DNA of 64,000 nucleotides from Aquimarina sp. MMG016 (GCF_018100805.1 NZ_JAGJEA010000001.1:186001-250000), one strand, 5' to 3'; shown: positions 55,687-63,785, numbered from the stretch's first letter. Notes: generated by a model not told the origin, from the letters alone. Translations and numbers: made by a program.

Positions 55687-56277
55687 TTATTTTTTTAATC
55701 CGATTACATCTTCACGTATTTCTTTGCGCCACTTTTTCCCATACTTTTTGTCAAGATATTCAAAAACGATTTTGTTGTATTCATAAAGGCTTTCCTCAGA
55801 AACTGCTTCACATCCAAATTCAACGAATTTTAGCTTGTACTTTTTAGAGAATTTTTCGTCAGACTGATAGATTACTGGAGCTATTCCGCCAGATAATAGT
55901 ATATTAATTTCACCAATCTTTATATGATCAAGAGCTTGTTGTCGATTTACTCCAAATCTTGGCTTGAGAACAATGTCAAAATTTTGTTCAGTTACTTTTC
56001 TCACGTCAATTATCTTTTCTACTGTTTTATAGCCTAAATCGGAAAAGCTAATCTTTATAAGGCTGTCATTTTTACGAGGCTTATAGTTAAGCTTAAAACG
56101 TCCATTTTCATTTGTTATCCCTCCAGTTGAGTTAACCATTATAAAAACATTTTTTAAAGGATTTCCGTTTACTTCAGATAATACAATTCCTTTAATCAGA
56201 ACTTCATTTTCTTTTTCATTTTGTGAAAATCCGATTATTGAATGTAGAAATAATATTGTCAGGAAGAGTTTTTTCAT
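55687..56277 (-). CDS. secreted protein with carboxypeptidase-like regulatory domain
   Basis: 196 aa. Signal peptide MKKLFLTILFLHSIIGFSQ, then a CarboxypepD_reg-like beta domain (IKGIVLSEVNGNPLKNVFIM, TGGITNENGRFKLNYKPR) as at the start of TonB-dependent receptors, and a short Gly/charged tail (LKFVEFGCEAVSEESLYEYN). No barrel follows, so it is a free domain. Flanked by attC-like elements. Confidence 0.72.
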   Translation of the reverse strand: MKKLFLTILFLHSIIGFSQNEKENEVLIKGIVLSEVNGNPLKNVFIMVNSTGGITNENGRFKLNYKPRKNDSLIKISFSDLGYKTVEKIIDVRKVTEQNFDIVLKPRFGVNRQQALDHIKIGEINILLSGGIAPVIYQSDEKFSKKYKLKFVEFGCEAVSEESLYEYNKIVFEYLDKKYGKKWRKEIREDVIGLKK

Positions 56278-56282
56278 ATGTT

Positions 56283-56335
56283 GTACAACGTTTAATGTAA
56301 AATGCGTTAAAACGCATTTTACATAGTGTTGTGTT
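56283..56335 (-). repeat. attC-like palindrome, best example in the array
   Basis: TGTAAAATGCGTT and AACGCATTTTACA are perfectly complementary (56296-56323) and are enclosed by ACAAC...GTTGTG flanks (56284-56334), giving the bulged long stem typical of attC. It lies exactly between the 56335 gene stop and the 56277 gene start. Confidence 0.5.
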
Positions 56336-57111
56336 TAGTTTTTTATAAAAATTGTTGCTGTGTAATTCTTTTTTGTCCAAATTCCTTTTTCAGCTTTTTT
56401 TTCTTCAAAATTTTCAAATAATCCATAGTCGGATTCTATAGTCATAGTAAATTGATCCTTATTTTTTATATTAAATTCATTAGCGGTATAGTAGAGTCTA
56501 TATTCACTGGGCTTTCGACCGTTCAAAATCTTTTTTCTTATATACTCTGAGATTGCCTTTGGGTGTTTAAACTTTTTTGTTTTTGGAAATTTAATATTAA
56601 AAACACCTTCGAATTTGAAATTAGGTTTATATACAAAAAGTAACTTTTCGTCAGTTCTTAGTTTTTTATAGTCTTCATCAAATTGTTCTGGAGAACTATA
56701 ATTCTTTTTACTAAAGGTATATTTGAATCCAAATTTTTGAGCAATATTTAGTATTTGTTCAGCATTAAACTCATAAGATTTGCTCTCGGTTCGTATATAC
56801 GAATACTGAGGATTAAATGACCAAACATTAATTATCTTATCTCCTTCTAAAAGCCTAATATGAAACTCATTTCTTGTTGCTTGGTTTTTTACTTCTTTTC
56901 CTTTTACGATTATTTTGGATATTGAATCTATAGTTCTTAGATCCTCTAATATAAAATTATATTTTTCAAATGTTTTTTCTTCATCGTAATGAGGATACAT
57001 TCCAATTAACCTAATGTTGTCGCTTAAATTGAGTTTCTCAAAAACTATTTTTTTTTGAGAAAATGAATTTATAGATAAAAAAAAGAAAAGAATTGTTAAT
57101 GTAATTTTCAT
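56335..57111 (-). CDS. secreted hypothetical protein, 258 aa
   Basis: Start taken at 57111, where MKITLTILFFFLSINSFSQ is a clear signal peptide; an ATG at 57132 would add seven residues. The mature part is basic and beta-rich (KIIVKGKEVKNQATRNEFHI, FKFEGVFNIKFPKTKKFKHP), with no recognised domain. Flanked by attC-like elements on both sides. Confidence 0.65.
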   Translation of the reverse strand: MKITLTILFFFLSINSFSQKKIVFEKLNLSDNIRLIGMYPHYDEEKTFEKYNFILEDLRTIDSISKIIVKGKEVKNQATRNEFHIRLLEGDKIINVWSFNPQYSYIRTESKSYEFNAEQILNIAQKFGFKYTFSKKNYSSPEQFDEDYKKLRTDEKLLFVYKPNFKFEGVFNIKFPKTKKFKHPKAISEYIRKKILNGRKPSEYRLYYTANEFNIKNKDQFTMTIESDYGLFENFEEKKAEKGIWTKKNYTATIFIKN

Positions 57112-57124
57112 ATGTATTATTTGA

Positions 57125-57300
57125 TTAAACACAATGTTTAATATATGTGTCGTAGCGGGGCAAAATGTTACCTTGTTTTTTGATTTTTCTGCGCATTGGT
57201 TGCTAACTTTTTCATAGAGCAGGCATTGCGCCTTACCAAAAATACAACAACCAATCGATTGATCACTTAGTTGCTATGTTCCCTTATATAATGTTAACAA
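57125..57300 (-). repeat. weak attC-like region between two cassette genes
   Basis: The 176-nt gap 3' of the 57304 gene carries an 8-bp inverted pair ATTGGTTG (57195-57202) and CAACCAAT (57248-57255). Outer TTAATATATG and TTATATAATG arms pair poorly. Kept because the position repeats the pattern of the other cassettes. Confidence 0.25.
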
Positions 57301-57303
57301 CAT

Positions 57304-57843
57304 TTATTTTTTTAATAATTCTTTTAACTTTTTAAATTCACCCCATTCATTAGTATCCTCAAAATTAATCGTAAAACAGGTGTACTTATAATCCAATTCA
57401 GGTAACTTTAGATGACTTTCCATTTTGGCAAAATATCTGTTCATTGCATGACTAGGTAAATGATTATTTTTCATGCTCTCCAAAAATATTTTATTAAGAT
57501 AATTCAAAATAGCTTTTTCACCCTTTTTGTCAATACTTAGAATTTCATTTTTTACAACTTTAAGTTCTTCTACTTTTTCGCAACTATTACAAATTCGATT
57601 ATATTCCAAAATTGTGGCCTCTAAAACTTCATTTTTCTTTCTTTTGATCAATATTTCTTCTTCGTGACCTCCAAATTCACCGAGATCTGGGAAATAGGCT
57701 GTTAGAGTTAAAACAGTATTTTCAGAAATTTTATCTAGAGATTGATTTTCAGAGCCAGATTTAGATTCCAGAATTTCAGATTTATTCTGCTGGCAATAAA
57801 CATTTGTAGAAATAATAAATAAAGTAATTAATGTTATTCTCAT
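57304..57843 (-). CDS. secreted hypothetical protein, 179 aa
   Basis: Start taken at 57843 (MRITLITLFIISTNVYCQQ, a signal peptide; an in-frame ATG is six codons upstream). The mature part is charged and helical with ILEYNRICNSCEKVEELKVV (CxxC) and YFAKMESHLKLPELDYKYTC. Not recognised. Flanked by attC-like elements. Confidence 0.65.
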   Translation of the reverse strand: MRITLITLFIISTNVYCQQNKSEILESKSGSENQSLDKISENTVLTLTAYFPDLGEFGGHEEEILIKRKKNEVLEATILEYNRICNSCEKVEELKVVKNEILSIDKKGEKAILNYLNKIFLESMKNNHLPSHAMNRYFAKMESHLKLPELDYKYTCFTINFEDTNEWGEFKKLKELLKK

Positions 57844-57863
57844 ATGTTCGTTAAGATACAATT

Positions 57864-57932
57864 GGTTGTAACGCTAAATATAACAAACATCGTTGTCACG
57901 AAGGGCAACTATGTTTTGATAGTGTTGTAGAT
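57864..57932 (-). repeat. attC-like palindrome
   Basis: AAACATCGTTG (57885-57895) pairs with CAACTATGTTT (57906-57916) with one mismatch around a 10-nt loop; outer TAACGCTAAATATAAC and GTGTTGTAG arms flank it. It lies 3' of the 57936 gene remnant. Confidence 0.4.
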
Positions 57933-57935
57933 AGT

Positions 57936-58141
57936 TTAATTTTTTTCTAGATCTTTTATTTTTAGTTTTTTCGCTTTTTTCATAGCTTCTTTATAAATTT
58001 TATTCCCATATTTTTTAAAAATCACTTCATCCATTTTTTCGTTATAGCATATTTCGAATTGAGAAGGTAAACATCCAATATATTCTGTTTGAATATTGAA
58101 TTCATTATTTAAAACATATTCTAGTTTTACATTACGTCCAT
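57936..58141 (-). pseudogene. gene remnant truncated by the REP-associated transposon
   Basis: The C-terminal ~68 codons of a gene (DGRNVKLEYVLNNEFNIQTE, YIGCLPSQFEICYNEKMDEV, then a Lys-rich end) run from the left end of the transposase element to a TAA at 57936-57938 and lack a start. The other side of the element does not hold the missing 5' part, so sequence was lost. Family not recognised. It keeps an attC-like palindrome after its stop. Confidence 0.65.
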
Positions 58142-58860
58142 CTCCCCTCGCTACCGCTAGTCTGCGACTAGTGGCATCATTTTTTGGTTAATCCTAATAA
58201 ATAACCATAACTATCAATTTTTAAAACTGTATGATCATCCTGATAATTTCTAGCACTGCTATATTTCCAATCTATGGGATCTGTAACAAAACCCGATGCT
58301 ACCGGATTGTTATGGATATAGTCGATTTTTTGTTGAATTACTTTGTCGGTCCATAACTCTATTGGTTTGTTATGTTGCTGCCAAAACTGCCTTTTAGTTA
58401 CTGTGGGGTTCTTTTTGCCAGCTTTTTCAAACATCCACAATAACCATTCTTTTCTGCTTTCTTGTGAATTTTCTTCTATAGCTTTAATTACTTTTTTGGA
58501 AGTATATTTCTTAAAATCTCTGATAAGACCCGAAGGATCATCATTTGTGGATCGAAAAACCAAATGTACGTGACTAGGCATAAAACAATATGCATATACT
58601 TCCATTCCTTTCTCTTTTCTACAATACACTAAACTTTCTACTAACAATGATAAGTATAGTTCTCTAGTGAAAATATCGATCCAATATATAGTTGCAAAAC
58701 TTACAAAATACAGTCCTGATGTATTATGAAACTTATAATTTCTACTCATTTTAGCAAAATACAAAAAGCTATCATATTTCTAATGATAGCTTTTATTTGT
58801 AATTATTGTTACTTTCTTACTCAGAACGCCACTAGTCACAGACTAGCGGGAGCGGGGGAG
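58142..58860. mobile_element. REP-associated transposase element with ~34-bp inverted termini
   Basis: Left end CTCCCCTCGCTACCGCTAG then TCTGCGACTAGTGGC; the right end, read as reverse complement, is CTCCCCCGCTCCCGCTAG then TCTGTGACTAGTGGC. The arms hold REP-like short palindromes (CTAGTC...GACTAG) flanking the transposase gene, the standard REPtron/BIME layout. 719 bp. Insertion cut the gene at 57936-58141. Confidence 0.8.
58177..58749 (-). CDS. REP-associated tyrosine transposase (Y1/IS200-like, RAYT)
   Basis: 190 aa from the ATG at 58749 (MSRNYKFHNTSGLYFVSFAT). HUH signature CFMPSHVHLVF, a helix with QQKIDYIHNNPV carrying the candidate catalytic Tyr, and PIDWKYSSARNY near the end are diagnostic. 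Single-strand transposase that acts on REP palindromes; these bracket the gene (58142-58175 and 58828-58860). Full length with no frameshift, so probably active. Confidence 0.93.
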   Translation of the reverse strand: MSRNYKFHNTSGLYFVSFATIYWIDIFTRELYLSLLVESLVYCRKEKGMEVYAYCFMPSHVHLVFRSTNDDPSGLIRDFKKYTSKKVIKAIEENSQESRKEWLLWMFEKAGKKNPTVTKRQFWQQHNKPIELWTDKVIQQKIDYIHNNPVASGFVTDPIDWKYSSARNYQDDHTVLKIDSYGYLLGLTKK

Positions 58861-58959
58861 TCCTTTTGTTACTCAAAATTATCGTTTTATTGAATTTTTA
58901 ATTTATTATTTCGCTAGTCAGAGTTTTAATGTGCTTTTTATAGGGCGTTAGGTTGTTGC

Positions 58960-59565
58960 TTAGTTTTTCCAATAGTCGTAAGCTGTTAAGTAATTATTTC
59001 CAGGATCTAACTCCTTGAAGTTATCCCAATTTCCATTTTCTTGATAGTCCGTAATACATCTGATAAAGGAATTGAAGTTTGAAAACCAAGGTCGATGCGA
59101 TATTGCATCCTTTCCTGCTCCACAGTTGCTCATTTCGAAAAGTACAATCCGAGGATTATTTTGATCTCCATTCATGTCTAAACATATATACCATTCATCG
59201 TTATACAGGCCGAATGGAATTAACCCTAAACCTAAAATATTGGAGGATAATCCAATATTAAAAAAGTAGTCAGACAGAGATGATAATTTACTATTCTCTC
59301 TATTTCCGGCTATGAAAAGCCCTCCGGTATCAAAATCTTTTTCAAGTGAATAATATGACTTATAGAACTCCTTAAAAGGAGTGGGTAATGATAAATTAAG
59401 CCTACGTTCGATGGGTTTAAAATCTTTTTCACCAATTTCACTAGGTTTCATTACTTTTTCCCAATAATTATCTTGTGTAAGTCCGTATTCTTCGGCTTCA
59501 AATTCCAAATAGAATTCTTTCATTTTGGAATAGTAAGTTTTAAAAAATGATTCAATTACATTCAT
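58960..59565 (-). CDS. SMI1/KNR4 family (immunity-type) protein
   Basis: 201 aa. The SMI1/KNR4 fold is suggested by FKPIERRLNLSLPTPFKEFY, LGLGLIPFGLYNDEWYICLD and PRIVLFEM in the usual order. This superfamily supplies immunity proteins against many polymorphic toxins. No toxin is adjacent, so it may be an orphan immunity gene. The region 3' of it holds a half-site ACCTAAC that fits one attC core box, next to a boundary repeat. Confidence 0.8.
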   Translation of the reverse strand: MNVIESFFKTYYSKMKEFYLEFEAEEYGLTQDNYWEKVMKPSEIGEKDFKPIERRLNLSLPTPFKEFYKSYYSLEKDFDTGGLFIAGNRENSKLSSLSDYFFNIGLSSNILGLGLIPFGLYNDEWYICLDMNGDQNNPRIVLFEMSNCGAGKDAISHRPWFSNFNSFIRCITDYQENGNWDNFKELDPGNNYLTAYDYWKN

Positions 59566-59667
59566 TTCTATCTACAGATCTATTTATGTAATCTAACAAA
59601 GGACAAATCCCTTATTATTCTTGTATTTATTTTTTTATACAATCAGTTTTATTGAACTTTACTTTAT

Positions 59668-60045
59668 TTAATACATTCTCTTAGCCAATACAGATATGAT
59701 AAAGTTTATTATGAAAATGATTATCATACAAGTATTAATAATAACTATCCAATTGACACTGAAATAAAACAACTCATAGATCAGAAATGAGGATAATATA
59801 AGAACCAAATGCATCCCTGAAAAATACTTGTTAGATTTATATCGCCTAAGAGCCAAAAATCCATAACCAATTAATACAATCCAATTGAAATAACTAAACC
59901 AATAAATCCAGTTAGATGCGTCCCAAAACCAACCAAGTGTTTTGTTTATACCTGTCTGATGTCCTCTATCCATAAATACGGACAACGTAATAAGTAGTAA
60001 TATCAGAAAAAACATTCTTTTTTCAGTAAGATTAGTAATAGACAT
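59668..60045 (-). CDS. multi-pass membrane protein, 125 aa
   Basis: Four membrane helices (MFFLILLLITLSVFM, WIYWFSYFNWIVLIGYGFL, MHLVLILSSFLIYELFYF, WIVIINTCMIIIFIINFIIS). Not recognised. Between two boundary repeats (59642-59660 and 60044-60066), the second including its ATG. Confidence 0.6.
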   Translation of the reverse strand: MSITNLTEKRMFFLILLLITLSVFMDRGHQTGINKTLGWFWDASNWIYWFSYFNWIVLIGYGFLALRRYKSNKYFSGMHLVLILSSFLIYELFYFSVNWIVIINTCMIIIFIINFIISVLAKRMY

Positions 60046-60064
60046 TATCGTTTTATTGAACTTT

Positions 60065-60772
60065 TTAAATTTCTCTATTCCTTTTTAGTTTTCTCGTCTT
60101 TTTAGGTATTTCATAAATACTTTCGATTATCGTTTCAATAATTTCAATAGCTATTTTAAGATCCTTTTTAGAGGGCGTTTTCAATTCGTGAATTGCTTTA
60201 TCTCCTAAAAATTTGTGTTCGTGAAGTGCATCAGAGTTGTTTTTTGATATTATTCCTTTTTCAAATAAGCCATTTATTTTACCGCCTAAAGAATTAGAAA
60301 CCTTACTCTTTTTTACTCCATCTTCTTCCCAATAAACTGTTCCCTTTACAATATCGTTTGACTTGCAAATATTTTCAACTAAAGCTCTTGTGCCTGCAGC
60401 ACATAATATCAATAAATTACCATTATAGCATTCAATGGTTTCATAATATATTTGTCTTACTGAGTATGGAGCAGCATAAAAGTCTTTATTAATTATTGAA
60501 TCAAAATCTCTGCTTGGATACAAACTTTCATTTAAAATTGCACCGTTTTCGTCAACATCTTCCGAATTATAGTTTTCTTCTCTAAATGAGATTCTTTCAC
60601 ACCCTAGACATTGAATAATTTGGTACATAGAATTCCACCAATATAAATCTTCTGGATAGTAACTCATAGGAGCTTCTCCATTATCTTCTACTTCTTTTAA
60701 AACGCCGTGAATTGTGTCTACTTTACAAGTTGCACAATAGACTTTTAGTTTTTCTTTTTTAGAAGTTACCAT
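60065..60772 (-). CDS. DUF4145-type protein
   Basis: 235 aa. A Cys-rich start (YCATCKVDTIHGVLKEVED, then IIQCLGCERISFREENY: a CxxC...CxxC zinc-ribbon) and a helical DUF4145-like core (LLILCAAGTRALVENICK, FEKGIISKNNSDALHEHKFL, GDKAIHELKTPSKKDLKIAI). Such domains occur in restriction/defence and HEPN-like proteins. The stop is in the tail of a boundary repeat. Confidence 0.72.
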   Translation of the reverse strand: MVTSKKEKLKVYCATCKVDTIHGVLKEVEDNGEAPMSYYPEDLYWWNSMYQIIQCLGCERISFREENYNSEDVDENGAILNESLYPSRDFDSIINKDFYAAPYSVRQIYYETIECYNGNLLILCAAGTRALVENICKSNDIVKGTVYWEEDGVKKSKVSNSLGGKINGLFEKGIISKNNSDALHEHKFLGDKAIHELKTPSKKDLKIAIEIIETIIESIYEIPKKTRKLKRNREI

Positions 60773-60810
60773 CTTTAATTAAGATATAATTTATCGTTTT
60801 ATTAATTTTT

Positions 60811-61014
60811 TTATAGATTAAAACTTTTTTTGAAATTACTAAAATGCTTTAAATCCCTTATAGTAGTTGAAACTTCTCCGTCCATATAGAATACTAAAAT
60901 ATAACCATCTTTAATCAAATCTTCTAAAACCTTAAGATATTTATCTACATGTGGATTGTAAGCCATATCATGTATGGTAGCAATTTCGAATTGAATTTTT
61001 TTAACTGGGTGCAT
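60811..61014 (-). CDS. small protein, 67 aa
   Basis: MHPVKKIQFEIATIHDMAYN, then KYLKVLEDLIKDGYILVFYM. Soluble, mixed helix and strand, not recognised. Boundary repeats on both sides (60791-60813 and 61017-61038). Confidence 0.55.
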   Translation of the reverse strand: MHPVKKIQFEIATIHDMAYNPHVDKYLKVLEDLIKDGYILVFYMDGEVSTTIRDLKHFSNFKKSFNL

Positions 61015-61035
61015 AATTATCGTTTTATTAGACTT

Positions 61036-61224
61036 TTAATCTAAGTTATAGTAATCTTTGTTAAGTCTTCTAATGTCCGTACTTAAGTTTTGCATTTGAT
61101 CAGCCATAGATAACAAAACTGTTTTAGCCATTTGTAATCTAGATTCCACATCTGCATCATTATTCCCTATATGATCAATAGCTTCTCTCAAACTTTCGAA
61201 ATACTCTTTTAATTCTTCTTCCAT
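61036..61224 (-). CDS. small helical protein, 62 aa
   Basis: MEEELKEYFESLREAIDHIG, then LSMADQMQNLSTDIRRLNKD: a coiled-coil hairpin. Not recognised. Its stop lies at the edge of the repeat at 61017-61038; its ATG lies in the copy at 61222-61240. Confidence 0.55.
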   Translation of the reverse strand: MEEELKEYFESLREAIDHIGNNDADVESRLQMAKTVLLSMADQMQNLSTDIRRLNKDYYNLD

Positions 61225-61245
61225 CGATTTATTGAACTTTTATTT

Positions 61246-61314
61246 TAACGGTTAGTGTATGGAGCGGACGCAGCAATAGCAAGTCTGATCTCATACACAT
61301 TGTTATCGGCTAGG
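61246..61314 (-). repeat. attC-like palindrome after the RloC-like gene
   Basis: GTGTATGGAG (61255-61264) and CTCATACACA (61290-61299) pair imperfectly over a 25-nt centre, with TAACGGTTAG and ATTGTTATCGGC as flanks. It starts 3 nt after the stop of the RloC-like gene, as in an integron cassette. Confidence 0.45.
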
Positions 61315-61316
61315 TT

Positions 61317-63785
61317 TTATGTCATGCCTTTGATTTTATTTAAGTGAATATCATCTAAATAGTTAATCACTTGTAATGTATATTTTGCAAAATTTTTGAG
61401 TTCCGCTTCTGAAATATACTTCATTTCTTGAAGACTTGATATACTTCCATGTGATTCGTGATCTGATATTCTTTTCAAATGGTTTAACCTTTCTATTGCC
61501 ATTTGTTTATTGAATTTATTTCCTCCAACTGTTATTTCATAGTCATCAATTTCACCTAATTGACTGACCATCTTCCTAATAAGGTGAGTAAAAGTTGGCA
61601 AGTAATTAAAGTCATCTTTAATAGTGGCAAGTTTGAAAGAAAGAAATGTTTCCATTACGATTCTAATGTAATTAGGAAGGTAGTTTTTTGCAACATTGTA
61701 TTCCGGAATTCCTTTAGACTTGAAATTCATTATTTCTTGCAACTTTATTATGTAAGTATTCGTGTAATTGGTTAAAGAAGAGGGCAGTGAATCTATTTTA
61801 GGGCGCTCCTTTTTTATGTAAAAATCTCTACACTTATCTCTAATTCTTTCATTGGTTTTTAGATTGTTATTCAAATATTTTGCAAAGCTATAGTTGTGGC
61901 TAAAGAAAAAAACCTGTTCTGGATATTTCTCGACTTCAGGAAAAGAATAAAAGAAGAATGAATCAATTAAATTAGCAGTTTGAAATAGTCTATTTTCATC
62001 CAAACTGGAAATCGGATCGTCAATCACAATAGTTTTTCCTTTAAATCCATCTTCTTCTCCTTCTAAAACTTCGGCTCTAATTTTACTTATGAAATAGGAA
62101 AAAGCTAAAGAAGTTTTTTCCCCCTCACTTAATGTTGCCTTTAGGCCTTTCTTCGGTTTTCCACCTGATTTATAATTTATAATTAAGTTGTCATTTGCTG
62201 CTTTGTTTCTCTGTATAGAAAAATGATCGATTCCTAAATAGGATAAATAAATATTTACAAATTTTGATTCGGCATCAAGTTTTGAAACTTCTGAGGCTCT
62301 TTGTGCAGTTAGAAGATCAGTTTCATTTTTGATTTTATCATCGACCCTATTGGCTTGAGTTGCTAATTGAAAATTTAATTTCTTCGATGGCTTTAATACT
62401 TTGTTGAGATCTTGATTGAAATCTAAAGTTGTAATAGTTGCAACTTTAGATTTCAACTTACTCAAGATGTCCGCTAACTTTACTGATTCAAGTTTATTTC
62501 TCTCTGAATCTATAAGTTTTTTTATTTCCCTAATTCTATCATCTATTTGTGAGAGATATTGATTTAAATCACTGCCTACTAATTCTTCATGATCAACCTT
62601 TTCCGATAATGACTTTCTTTTGTCACTTAGTAAAGAAGATAATTTTTTTTTGTCTATATCTACTTTTTCCTTTGTGATTAGTGCCTTTGAGTAGTTATAG
62701 GTAATACTAAGGTCTTTTAGATCAGCGATTATTAGCCCAAAAACCTGTTCTGTTTTTTTATAAGAAAGCTGTTGAAGGTGATTTTCGCTATTCTGAATAC
62801 TGTCTAATAGTTTAGTTGCATTGTCATTGAAATACTCTGAATACTCATCAATGATATCTGAAATTCTATCAGAAATGTCAGAATCGCAGAGTGGACATTT
62901 TTCTTTCGAATTTTCTTTAAATAAGTACAAGTACCTTCCTGCATTTCTAAACCAATTTGAAGGAGTGAGAACCTCATCTTGTAGGTTCCTTTTTTCAATT
63001 TCTCTAGTTGCTAATTCAATATTATTCTTGATTCTTTCACCTGTTACTTCCTTAACATTAGTTTTGAGAATGCTTTTTATTACATCAACTATTTCCGGGT
63101 CATTGTTGATTCCTTGAAGCTGGATTTCGATTTGTGAAATTTTATCAAGGGAATTACTTTCTTCATCTTTCTTTTTATAAGATTGATATAGTTGTTCAAG
63201 TTCTAATTTTGCGGTAGCTAAATTTTCGTTACTATTTGCAGTTATATCCGGTTTAACATTTGTTAATCTTGGACCAACAACTCGTTCTTGAAACTCTTTT
63301 TTATAGATGCCCCAAGTGTTATCAAACTTCGTATTTAATTTTGATGATACTTCTTGAATGTAATCTAATCTGGCTTTAAGTACTCTTAGATGTGCATCAA
63401 TTACATCTATTTTTTTGTTTGTTAATTTGATAGTTGCATCAAACGAAGAGATATTTGCATCAGTACCATTGAAAATATGTTCAGTAATGAAGTTTGTATT
63501 AAAAACATAAATGTCCTTATTAATTTTAGAAATATTGTTCTTAGTAATTTTTCCTTCTGAGGTTATGATTTCTATTTCAGTATTCGTTTCAAAATACTCT
63601 TCAATCAATTCATTCTTATTAGGACAATGTTTTGAAAGGCAGTAAAGAAGATTACTTAATGTAGATTTTCCAGTACCATTAGCACCGTAGAAAGTATTGA
63701 CCACATCAAAGCTTTTCAGTTGTTCTGGCTTTTCATATTTCGAGAAGCAACCTAAGTTTTCTATTTTTTCTATTGATTCTATCAT
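61317..63785 (-). CDS. RloC/PrrC-like ATPase with zinc hook, putative anticodon nuclease
   Basis: 822 aa. ABC/SMC-type ATPase: Walker A FYGANGTGKST (34-42), coiled coil (about 120-470) interrupted by a zinc-hook CPLC at 297-300, signature LSEGEK (552-557), Walker B TIVIDDPISSLD (585-596) and H-loop FFSHN (H630). The C-terminal 190 residues have R708-x3-E712 and, later, SDHESHG (H776, H779), matching the Arg-Glu-His arrangement of the RloC/PrrC anticodon nucleases that cut tRNA when DNA damage or phage is sensed. No restriction-modification genes adjoin. It ends at an attC-like site, so it may be a defence cassette. Confidence 0.75.
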   Translation of the reverse strand: MIESIEKIENLGCFSKYEKPEQLKSFDVVNTFYGANGTGKSTLSNLLYCLSKHCPNKNELIEEYFETNTEIEIITSEGKITKNNISKINKDIYVFNTNFITEHIFNGTDANISSFDATIKLTNKKIDVIDAHLRVLKARLDYIQEVSSKLNTKFDNTWGIYKKEFQERVVGPRLTNVKPDITANSNENLATAKLELEQLYQSYKKKDEESNSLDKISQIEIQLQGINNDPEIVDVIKSILKTNVKEVTGERIKNNIELATREIEKRNLQDEVLTPSNWFRNAGRYLYLFKENSKEKCPLCDSDISDRISDIIDEYSEYFNDNATKLLDSIQNSENHLQQLSYKKTEQVFGLIIADLKDLSITYNYSKALITKEKVDIDKKKLSSLLSDKRKSLSEKVDHEELVGSDLNQYLSQIDDRIREIKKLIDSERNKLESVKLADILSKLKSKVATITTLDFNQDLNKVLKPSKKLNFQLATQANRVDDKIKNETDLLTAQRASEVSKLDAESKFVNIYLSYLGIDHFSIQRNKAANDNLIINYKSGGKPKKGLKATLSEGEKTSLAFSYFISKIRAEVLEGEEDGFKGKTIVIDDPISSLDENRLFQTANLIDSFFFYSFPEVEKYPEQVFFFSHNYSFAKYLNNNLKTNERIRDKCRDFYIKKERPKIDSLPSSLTNYTNTYIIKLQEIMNFKSKGIPEYNVAKNYLPNYIRIVMETFLSFKLATIKDDFNYLPTFTHLIRKMVSQLGEIDDYEITVGGNKFNKQMAIERLNHLKRISDHESHGSISSLQEMKYISEAELKNFAKYTLQVINYLDDIHLNKIKGMT

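Larger units (their letters stand above)
41192..61240 (-). repeat. dispersed 19-bp gene-boundary repeat family, about 25 copies
   Basis: Consensus on the coding (minus) strand: AAAGTTCAATAAAACGATG. All copies face the same way and sit at gene boundaries. Positions: 41192-41210, 42924-42942, 43050-43069, 43170-43189, 43541-43560, 43997-44022 (degenerate), 48641-48656, 48992-49004 (partial), 49509-49530, 49942-49960, 50169-50187, 51373-51390, 52005-52026, 52305-52323, 52435-52454 (degenerate), 52913-52932, 53814-53834, 54415-54430, 54687-54705, 58881-58899, 59642-59660, 60044-60066, 60791-60813, 61017-61038, 61222-61240. The internal TAA is the stop codon for several upstream genes and the terminal ATG starts several downstream genes. 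The plus-strand genes and the attC-like stretch at 54.8-58.1 kb lack it. Confidence 0.85.

Noticed and set aside
52930..61314. complete integron
   Set aside because: No integrase gene is present and the palindromes lack perfect core boxes; kept only as attC-like sites.
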